From positions 1-13,418 of the forward strand of contig CAMXTM010000023.1 of the NCBI GenBank assembly GCA_947246775.1: a stretch of 13,418 nucleotides of DNA, written 5' to 3'. Below are positions 7,885-12,906 of this stretch, one piece after another; positions within the stretch are counted from its first letter, which is position 1; each line of letters opens with the position of its first letter. The notes beneath the pieces were generated by a model. That model was not told the origin of the DNA. It ran no database searches and saw only the letters and a list, made by a program, of their open reading frames with translations. The position numbers were made by a program, and so were the translations under genes. Origin of the DNA: an uncultured Clostridium sp. (lineage in GTDB: Bacteria; Bacillota; Clostridia; Lachnospirales; Anaerotignaceae).

Positions 7885-8055
7885 ATGTATTCTATATACA
7901 ACCGTTCTATTCCTATCTCTTTTCAAAATGCGCTTTATTGCGGAACAGAATCACGCCAAAACAATGCAGAACAAACACAAACTATTTCACAACAAAATAA
8001 CAACTTTTTGATTGCTTTGCTATTACTACTTTTATTTACTTCTTTACCATCATGA
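7885..8055 (+). CDS. 56-residue protein with hydrophobic C-terminal tail
   Basis: An ATG at 7885 follows a near-perfect AAGGAGGA ribosome binding site with a five-base gap, and the frame runs 56 codons to a TGA, followed by a hairpin terminator. The N-terminal two thirds is polar and Gln/Asn-rich (ESRQNNAEQTQTISQQNNN). The last 16 residues (FLIALLLLLLFTSLPS) would insert in a membrane as a tail anchor. Ribosome binding site, own terminator and possible promoter together make a real gene likely despite its size. Small proteins with an Asn-rich segment and one terminal hydrophobic stretch are common among spore-layer proteins (YjcZ-like) in Firmicutes, but I cannot assign it to a family. It is divergent from the PrpE-like gene. 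Confidence 0.65.
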   Translation: MYSIYNRSIPISFQNALYCGTESRQNNAEQTQTISQQNNNFLIALLLLLLFTSLPS

Positions 8056-8087
8056 ACAAAATTAAATGAAAAAATACTTTTAACATC

Positions 8088-8118
8088 AGCGTGCTGTACC
8101 ACAGGCACGCTTAAAATT
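8088..8118 (+). terminator. terminator of the 56-residue gene
   Basis: AGCGTGC (8088-8094) pairs with GCACGCT (8105-8111), with a further TGT/ACA pairing inside, followed by TAAAATTTTAT. It lies about 30 bases after the stop. The remaining bases up to 8290 show nothing I can support. Confidence 0.6.
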
Positions 8119-8292
8119 TTATAAAAATAAAAAAGCACTTATACAAATGTAAACAAAACCATGCTGTACAGTGTTTTTATTGATAATATGAAAATTATTC
8201 ATACGAAAAGTAAAATGAATCAGCTTGCACCTCTACTCCATAAAAACGCCTTAATATTTTTATTATATCATTCTTAAAAGCCTTTGAAAAGC

Positions 8293-8318
8293 AAAAAAGA
8301 GGGAATTTCCCCCTTTTT
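8293..8318 (-). terminator. terminator of the two-gene unknown operon
   Basis: On the minus strand AAAAAGGGGGAA folds onto TTCCCTCTTTTTT (one G-U pair), ending in six T. It lies about 15 bases after the stop at 8335. Confidence 0.8.
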
Positions 8319-8334
8319 ACTGAAAATCATTTTT

Positions 8335-8610
8335 TTACAATTTCCCCATTATTTTTAACATTTGCACTGCCCTTTGAAATTGCAACTTTTCTTCCTTTTC
8401 CAAACTCTCCTCCATCGCGCTTAGTAGTGCCATTCTTTCCGCTGGTGCTATCGCATTGCCCCCTGTCAATTCCTCTCCATATGCCTTGAGCAATTCCAAA
8501 AGCTCAATAGGTTCTTTTCCTTTTGCTTTTTCTGCCAATTCTTGCAATATCATCAATTTCTGTTTCCCTAGTTTTTGAAATTCTGGTCTTTCCAAAAAAG
8601 TTTGACTCAT
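8335..8610 (-). CDS. small helical protein of unknown function
   Basis: I place the start at the ATG at 8610 (MSQTFLERPEFQKLGKQK), preceded by AAGGAAG at seven bases, giving 91 residues. An in-frame ATG at 8628 would add six residues (MEGRND) but has no ribosome binding site. The start overlaps the stop of the upstream gene as ATGA (8610-8607), so the two are translationally coupled. The protein is Leu/Glu/Lys-rich and predicted helical throughout, with no signal peptide, membrane segment or cysteine. Its pattern (KQKLMILQELAEKAKGK, LLSAMEESLEKEEKLQF) suggests a cytoplasmic helical bundle or partner-binding protein. I do not recognise a family. Function probably follows its coupled partner. 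Confidence 0.7.
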   Translation of the reverse strand: MSQTFLERPEFQKLGKQKLMILQELAEKAKGKEPIELLELLKAYGEELTGGNAIAPAERMALLSAMEESLEKEEKLQFQRAVQMLKIMGKL

Positions 8611-9128
8611 ATCATTTCTTCCTTCCATTCCATAATGTTTTTCATATCAATCGCTTTTACCACAATATCTATTTTTTGCTTTTCCTCTTTTGTTAAATAG
8701 GGTCGCATCGCCTGCAACAAATTTCTTCTTCTTACCTTGACATTATCTTTTGTACGACTTCTTGCCTCCAATGTCTCTCCCCAGTCCTCTTGCAATACTC
8801 TCCTCATCTCCAGCAATCTTACTATTACATACAAATATTTTTGGTATTCTCTGTCCAAAAAAGGAATAGAAGCATAGATTATATTTTCTTCTTTTGTTCT
8901 AGCAAAAAGCATACCCTCCTCTTTTGCTGCTAAGGTACTTTTTTGCTTTGCAAAATTTTCTTTTTTAAACTCTTTTTTTTCTGTATGTACTTCTGTATTA
9001 AAAAATTGCTGCATTTTTTTCGCCGTCTCAAACATCTTTAACAACTCTGCTTCCTTTGGAACTTCTTGCCCCATAAGCTGAGAAATTAGTTTTATTTTTT
9101 CCATGCTATCTTCTTCTTTTTTTTCCAT
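8607..9128 (-). CDS. charged helical protein of unknown function
   Basis: The 173-residue protein starts at an ATG with GGGGGGAG five bases upstream. It is strongly charged and helical, without signal peptide or membrane segment. A Lys/Glu-rich stretch (about residues 34-75) looks like a flexible or coiled-coil linker. The C-terminal half (about 84-165) is more regular, with DREYQKYLYVIVRLLEMRRV and NLLQAMRPYLTKEEKQKIDI. It is the first gene of a coupled pair with the 91-residue gene and is divergent from the interrupted subtilase, with 132 bp between them. No known domain is visible to me. The helical repeat-like C terminus would suit a scaffold or regulatory partner. Confidence 0.7.
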   Translation of the reverse strand: MEKKEEDSMEKIKLISQLMGQEVPKEAELLKMFETAKKMQQFFNTEVHTEKKEFKKENFAKQKSTLAAKEEGMLFARTKEENIIYASIPFLDREYQKYLYVIVRLLEMRRVLQEDWGETLEARSRTKDNVKVRRRNLLQAMRPYLTKEEKQKIDIVVKAIDMKNIMEWKEEMI

Positions 9129-9221
9129 CGTATCTCCCCCCTTGTTCTACTCCCTTTTTCATACTATGCCATCTATTTCAAAAAAATAACTCAAAAACAA
9201 TTCCCAAAAAAACTTATATTT

Positions 9222-9230
9222 CATATCCTA
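9222..9230 (+). promoter_or_regulatory. weak sporulation-sigma-like -10 element before the subtilase
   Basis: CATATCCTA fits CATAnnnTA (sigma-K type) and six of eight positions of the sigma-E -10 consensus, 31 bases before the subtilase start. An overlapping TATAGA could instead be a sigma-A -10, but no good -35 is present. The evidence is weak in such AT-rich DNA. Confidence 0.22.
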
Positions 9231-9260
9231 TATAGAAAGACAGAAAAGGAGTTTTTTTAT

Positions 9261-9575
9261 ATGCCCTCTCTCAATCATAAACAAGCTATCAATATAAAAG
9301 AAAATAATACGCTTTCTGCGTGTATGGATACAGCAAGACACATGATTCGCAAAAAAAATGATATAGCCTACAAAGGCAAAGATATTGGCATAGCCATACT
9401 AGATACTGGTATCTCCCCTGTAGATGATTTTATATTGCCCTACAACAGAATTGTCGCTTTTCGTGATTTTGTACAGCACAGAACAAACCCCTATGATGAT
9501 AATGGACACGGAACACACCCTGCGTATCCAGTTTACTATTTTATTTTACTTTCTAGCAATTTTTGCACATTATAA
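9261..9575 (+). CDS. subtilisin-like serine protease (S8), 5' part, interrupted
   Basis: The gene starts at an ATG ten bases after AAGGAG. Residues 1-86 are native protease: GKDIGIAILDTGIS carries the catalytic Asp48 and DDNGHGTH the catalytic His83. There is no signal peptide, so with the AprX-like pattern this is probably an intracellular or mother-cell type subtilase. After codon 86 (CAC, 9516-9518) the sequence abruptly stops resembling a subtilase and reads 18 codons of element DNA (PAYPVYYFILLSSNFCTL) to a TAA. The expected continuation VTGIVCGNG is found in frame at 12887. On its own the fragment lacks the oxyanion Asn and catalytic Ser and cannot be an active protease. Precise removal of 3,368 bp would join the two parts without any base change. 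Confidence 0.9.
   Translation: MPSLNHKQAINIKENNTLSACMDTARHMIRKKNDIAYKGKDIGIAILDTGISPVDDFILPYNRIVAFRDFVQHRTNPYDDNGHGTHPAYPVYYFILLSSNFCTL
9504..9529. other. attL: left attachment junction of the element
   Basis: GGACACGGAAC (9504-9514, protease gene) and CCTGCGTATCC (9519-9529, element) are imperfect inverted repeats: 7 of 11 positions pair, with the outer TGGAxACG nearly conserved. They are centred on the CA at 9516-9517. CAC at 9516-9518 is the trinucleotide also present at the right junction. This is the symmetry expected of a serine-recombinase site cut at a central dinucleotide. Confidence 0.7.
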
Positions 9576-10462
9576 AAGGTAGTTTTATCTATAATTGCTT
9601 CATGATTATTTTCTATTACAACACAATCTTTTTTATTCACAACAATCCTCTTTTTATTTTTATAACTTATTTTGCTCTCTTTTCCCTGCACCAGACAACC
9701 AATATAACATTCATTTTTTAATATCTTTTTTATGGTATTTCGTGACCATTCATTACAATTTTTTACATTCGGATTATAAAACGTCATTCCTTTTGTCTTT
9801 TTATACATTGTTGGTGTCATAATACCCTTTTCTGTTAGCATTTTCGCTATTTTCGTACAGCCATATCCCTTTATATACCAATCGAATATTCTTTTTACAA
9901 CATCTGCCGCTGCCTCATCGACTACCAATTTATGTCTATCCTCTTTTGACTTTTGATAACCATAGCAGGCAAATGCTCCTACAAACTGCCCCTGTTCCAT
10001 TTTTCTTTTTAAAACCATCTTAATATTTTCTGACAAGTCTTCACTATACCATTCATTGATAAGTGCATTAATTTGTCTTGCTTTTTTATTTCCCTTTACA
10101 TTGCTGTCTGCATTATCTACTACACTAATAAATCGTATCCCCCACAGCGGAAAAAGCTCATGCACATATTTCTCAAATACTTCCATATCTCTTGTAAATC
10201 TTGACTGTGTTTTACACAACACTACATCAAAATACCCCTTTTTTGCATCTTCTATCATTTCACAAAAGCCCTTTCTCTCTCTACACAGCCCTGAACAATT
10301 ATCATCACTATATACTTTATAAACTATAAATCCATGCTTTTTTGCATATTTCCTTAACATCATATTTTGATTTTGTATGCTCTCGCTTTCTTCCTCTCCA
10401 TTCGCTTTGTTTTTATCCTCTACAGATAAACGGCTATAAATTGCTGCTCTATTATCACGCAC
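9536..10462 (-). CDS. serine site-specific recombinase, short form
   Basis: The catalytic domain begins DNRAAIYSRLSVED with nucleophile Ser13, followed by SESIQNQ, DDNCSG and the SRFTRD motif. It continues through INEWYSEDLS into a Recombinase (PF07508-type) DNA-binding domain (GAFACYGYQK ... IFDWYIKGYGCTKIAKML ... ILKNECYIGCLVQGK). I chose the GTG at 10462 because AAGGGGAA precedes it and it gives a standard resolvase N terminus (308 residues). The frame is open up to an ATG at 10546 (336 residues), but that ATG has no ribosome binding site. The protein ends after HEAIIDKTTFYNVQKLLESK with TAA then TAG in tandem near the element edge. The zinc-ribbon and coiled-coil domain that follows in large serine integrases is absent. 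It should catalyse insertion and excision of this element. Divergent from the secreted-protein gene. Confidence 0.88.
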   Translation of the reverse strand: MRDNRAAIYSRLSVEDKNKANGEEESESIQNQNMMLRKYAKKHGFIVYKVYSDDNCSGLCRERKGFCEMIEDAKKGYFDVVLCKTQSRFTRDMEVFEKYVHELFPLWGIRFISVVDNADSNVKGNKKARQINALINEWYSEDLSENIKMVLKRKMEQGQFVGAFACYGYQKSKEDRHKLVVDEAAADVVKRIFDWYIKGYGCTKIAKMLTEKGIMTPTMYKKTKGMTFYNPNVKNCNEWSRNTIKKILKNECYIGCLVQGKESKISYKNKKRIVVNKKDCVVIENNHEAIIDKTTFYNVQKLLESKIK

Positions 10463-10580
10463 AACAACATTCCCCTTTTTATTGTTTTTATATATATACA
10501 ATACTTCCATTACTATATATGACACTTCCTCCCCTTTTTGTATCATATCAATATATTTTATAATTATTTTTGTGTATCTT

Positions 10581-10609
10581 TTGACAAATAAGCTAAAACT
10601 TTGTATGAT
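10581..10609 (+). promoter_or_regulatory. strong sigma-A promoter of the secreted-protein gene
   Basis: TTGACA (10581-10586), a 17-base spacer and TATGAT (10604-10609) give a near-consensus promoter. The start would be near 10616, about 35 bases before the ATG at 10651. The region is divergent with the recombinase, whose promoter I could not identify firmly. A TTGTCA lies on the minus strand at the same -35, so the two directions may compete. Confidence 0.75.
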
Positions 10610-10650
10610 ATTGTTATAACATTTTTTTAAGTATACAAAGGGGGATTATT

Positions 10651-11889
10651 ATGAAATACTATTTTAAAAAAGCCGTTACTGCGATTGCTTTAACTGGTGC
10701 TATGTTACTGCAATCCATACCTGCTTTTGCTGCTACACCACCTGCTACTACAGCAGAAAATATGCAATACCTCAACTCCTATTTCCAAATAGGAAGCATT
10801 TCTGACACAGTGACCGCAGAAGAATTTTGCTCTATATTACAAAAAATGACAGATGCTGAGCTTTCTTATGGCACTTCCTATGCTGGTATGGTACAGCTTT
10901 TACAGCCTATTCTACAAGCTGCTAACATGGAAGAATTAGCACTCACATTCCCAGAAGAAAAATACAGCAAAATATTAGCTCAATACAATGTCAAACTTTC
11001 CTTAGATGACACTACCGCAAAATATGCTGCCTGCGCCCTTTCAACAGGTATCTTACAGCCAAGCGATTTGACTAGCACAACCATATCCAGAGCGCAAGCA
11101 TTACGTGTTTTAGCTTCTATCGCTGATGTAACAGGACAGGGCAGAAATTTTTTGGGCTACTCCAACGATGCTGACATCTATGGTAAATTAAATAATATGT
11201 GGAACTCTTTTGAAATTTTTAGTGATGATGTTTTAGACGATATCGGCAGCAAAGCAGTACAAAATAAAATTACAACAGGCTACAATTTGAAAAAGGAAAG
11301 TTATGATGCTCGTTTTATTCCAGAATTGACCTTACGCTATGGTCATGATGATATCAAACACGCTAATCAAATTATTGGACTATTACAAAGTGAAGGTATT
11401 GTTGCCAAAGTGCAACTAGAGCCAAAAATATCTATCTATGAATATCTCCTTGACTGGGGTCCTGTTCCAGAACCAGAACCAAGATATGAGGTTAGGCAGT
11501 TTAGTGATGATTTATATTTAGTTTATGCTGTAGAATATGATTTAGCATTAGAGTTTAGCTCTACATCAGACAAAGCGAAGTTTGACAGCTTAATCTTAAA
11601 ATATGCCAAAAAGAGTGGAGAAAATGCAGATGCACAAGGTTTACTTTATGGCTCTTGGTGGCAACCTCTTTATACCTCCACTACACCTATGACAGGCAAC
11701 TACAGAAAAATTATAGATAATGTCATAACAAATGGAGAATATAGTATCCACCCATTCTGCTTAGACACAGATGCAGCAAAAGTAAAACAACAGTTAAATG
11801 AATTGAATTCTTCTGTTAAAGTAACACAAAAATCACTGTGGTGTGATGAGCCATTTTATCGTTACTTGTCAGGCAACGATTACCAATAA
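10651..11889 (+). CDS. secreted protein with degenerate SLH-like segments, element cargo
   Basis: The 412-residue protein has a textbook signal peptide (KKAVTAIALTGAMLLQSIPAFA, cleavage after residue 27). Two S-layer-homology-like segments follow: a partial one around 44-68 (FQIGSISDTVTAEEFCSILQ) and a clearer one at about 122-160 (AKYAACALSTGILQPSDL, then TISRAQALRVLASIAD). The remainder (about 215-412) is a charged beta/alpha region with aromatic patches (DWGPVPEPEPRYEVRQF, YGSWWQPLYTS) that I do not recognise. It has no membrane anchor or sortase motif, so it is probably exported and held at the wall by SLH-like contacts. AAGGGGG precedes the ATG. A strong promoter and its own terminator indicate independent expression as cargo of the element. 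Function is unknown; a surface or exclusion role would be speculation. Confidence 0.8.
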   Translation: MKYYFKKAVTAIALTGAMLLQSIPAFAATPPATTAENMQYLNSYFQIGSISDTVTAEEFCSILQKMTDAELSYGTSYAGMVQLLQPILQAANMEELALTFPEEKYSKILAQYNVKLSLDDTTAKYAACALSTGILQPSDLTSTTISRAQALRVLASIADVTGQGRNFLGYSNDADIYGKLNNMWNSFEIFSDDVLDDIGSKAVQNKITTGYNLKKESYDARFIPELTLRYGHDDIKHANQIIGLLQSEGIVAKVQLEPKISIYEYLLDWGPVPEPEPRYEVRQFSDDLYLVYAVEYDLALEFSSTSDKAKFDSLILKYAKKSGENADAQGLLYGSWWQPLYTSTTPMTGNYRKIIDNVITNGEYSIHPFCLDTDAAKVKQQLNELNSSVKVTQKSLWCDEPFYRYLSGNDYQ

Positions 11890-11913
11890 AAAACAAACAT
11901 TTTAAACATTTCC

Positions 11914-11945
11914 AAGTGCTTTTTCTATTAGAAAAAGCACTTTCT
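11914..11945 (+). terminator. terminator of the secreted-protein gene
   Basis: AAGTGCTTTTTC (11914-11925) and GAAAAAGCACTT (11931-11942) form a perfect 12-bp stem with a 5-base loop, followed by TCT. It lies about 25 bases after the stop. Confidence 0.85.
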
Positions 11946-12044
11946 ATATGATATAATACTCTTATCAACTCTACATAATACATCATTTTGAACAATTTTT
12001 TTAATAAAATTTCATAAAAACTGTTAATTTTTTTATTCAAGATA

Positions 12045-12073
12045 TTGACAAGTATTCAACAAAGTGTTACGCT
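12045..12073 (+). promoter_or_regulatory. candidate promoter of the GntR gene
   Basis: TTGACA (12045-12050) is a perfect -35, followed after 17 bases by TACGCT (12068-12073), a weak -10 with three of six consensus bases. A poor -10 fits a regulated promoter. The start codon is about 105 bases downstream, leaving room for an operator. Confidence 0.45.
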
Positions 12074-12091
12074 TTTAATAGAAGCATTATT

Positions 12092-12113
12092 TTCTATTTT
12101 ATTTCAAATAGAA
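12092..12113. promoter_or_regulatory. candidate operator for the GntR regulator
   Basis: TTCTATTT and AAATAGAA are perfect 8-bp inverted repeats separated by six bases, between the candidate promoter and the GntR start. Dimeric regulators of this family often repress their own gene through such repeats. The link to this protein is inference. Confidence 0.35.
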
Positions 12114-12182
12114 TAAGACAAAAAAATCTACATAAAAAAATTCCTATTTTGCCGCCAAAGAACACAGTTAAGGAGCGTTTAT

Positions 12183-12863
12183 ATGAGTAAAAAAATAACA
12201 CTTGTAGATCAAATTTATTTAAACATCAAAGAAGATATTGGCAATAAGGTACTTTTTCCAGGACAAAAGATTAATGTAAAAGAACTCAGCAGAAAATATG
12301 AAGTGAGTGATACTCCAGTAAAACAGGCTCTTAATCGCTTAATCTCTGACCATATGGTAATTAGTGTGCCAAACAAAGGTATGAGTGTACGTCATGTGTC
12401 TATTGAAGAATTAGACGAAATTTTTGATATGCGTTTAATGATGGATTTATATTTTATGAAAGATATTCTTTCTACATTTAGTTATAATAAAATACTACAA
12501 GAACAAATGCGAAAGAATATTCAACAACATGGGGATTTTCTGAAAACAAATACAGAAAATGATTCCCGTCAAAATAGTACATATTTTAGTTTCGATAGTG
12601 CTTTTCATGAATTATATTTAACAGGTAGCGGTAATCAAAAAGTTATTGAAACATTTCGCAATCTTAATCCTTTTATGTATTCCAGCTATGCTTATTTGCA
12701 ACAATCTCAATTACGTAATATAGAATGTGTAGAAGAACATCAAGCAATATTTGATGCAATATTAAACCAAAATCAATCAGAATTACAGGCAGCAATCGAA
12801 AATCACATACTAAATTCTAAAAAAACATTGCATCTTATCTTTAAAGTAAACCAAATATTATAA
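12183..12863 (+). CDS. GntR-family regulator, FCD (FadR/VanR-type) subfamily
   Basis: The 226-residue protein has an N-terminal winged helix (about residues 8-70), with the recognition region NVKELSRKYEVSDTPVKQALNRL (given here without its flanks) and the wing VPNKGMSVR. The all-helical FCD effector domain follows, with metal/ligand residues Asp138 and His142 (FDSAFHELY), His186 (EEHQAIF) and His208 (IENHI) in the usual order. Such proteins are dimers that bind an organic acid or related metabolite and release DNA. TAAGGAG lies nine bases before the ATG. It is the last gene of the element, with its stop about 20 bp from the right junction. It may control its own promoter, the recombinase or the cargo gene. 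No target is proven. Confidence 0.87.
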   Translation: MSKKITLVDQIYLNIKEDIGNKVLFPGQKINVKELSRKYEVSDTPVKQALNRLISDHMVISVPNKGMSVRHVSIEELDEIFDMRLMMDLYFMKDILSTFSYNKILQEQMRKNIQQHGDFLKTNTENDSRQNSTYFSFDSAFHELYLTGSGNQKVIETFRNLNPFMYSSYAYLQQSQLRNIECVEEHQAIFDAILNQNQSELQAAIENHILNSKKTLHLIFKVNQIL

Positions 12864-12871
12864 TATTCCTT

Positions 12872-12897
12872 ATGCCCGTGACCCACGTCACGGGCAT
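12872..12897. other. attR: right attachment junction, perfect 11-bp inverted repeat
   Basis: ATGCCCGTGAC (12872-12882, element) and GTCACGGGCAT (12887-12897, protease gene) are exact reverse complements around CCAC. The exact centre is the CA at 12884-12885, part of the CAC shared with the left junction. The element arm is therefore a copy, in reverse, of the protease codons for VTGI. As RNA it also forms a strong hairpin. Confidence 0.75.
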
Positions 12898-12906
12898 TGT
12901 TTGTGG
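12872..12906 (+). terminator. hairpin able to terminate the GntR transcript
   Basis: The attR inverted repeat gives an 11-bp GC-rich stem with a CCAC loop, followed by TGTTTGT, only nine bases after the GntR stop. It could act as a terminator, which would also stop element transcription from entering the protease remnant. The U-run is imperfect. Confidence 0.45.

Larger units (their letters stand above)
9516..12883. mobile_element. 3,368-bp serine-recombinase element interrupting the subtilase gene
   Basis: The element is defined by the break in the subtilase reading frame at codon 86 and its resumption 3,368 bp later. CAC is shared at both ends (9516-9518 and 12884-12886). It contains three genes: a serine recombinase whose stop lies only about 18 bp from the left junction, a secreted SLH-like protein, and a GntR/FCD regulator whose stop lies about 20 bp from the right junction. 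There are no terminal transposase inverted repeats and no target duplication beyond the CAC core, which argues against an ordinary insertion sequence. The organisation fits a minimal integrative element or a skin-like intervening element. Excision at the CA core regenerates HGTHVTGIV. Confidence 0.85.

Noticed and set aside
7935..8138. 67-codon minus-strand frame
   Set aside because: Overlaps the 56-residue plus-strand gene, which has a strong ribosome binding site and terminator; this frame has neither.
11816..12040. 74-codon minus-strand frame after the secreted-protein gene
   Set aside because: Runs through the terminator hairpin and into the secreted-protein gene on the opposite strand, with no ribosome binding site.
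9516..12886. Ordinary insertion sequence or transposon in the protease gene
   Set aside because: There is no DDE transposase, no terminal inverted repeats at the two ends relative to each other, and no target duplication beyond the CAC core. A serine recombinase with dyad junctions explains it better.
9516..12886. Group I/II intron or intein splitting the protease
   Set aside because: No reverse transcriptase, homing endonuclease, intron core or intein motif. The inserted DNA carries independent genes with their own promoters on both strands.
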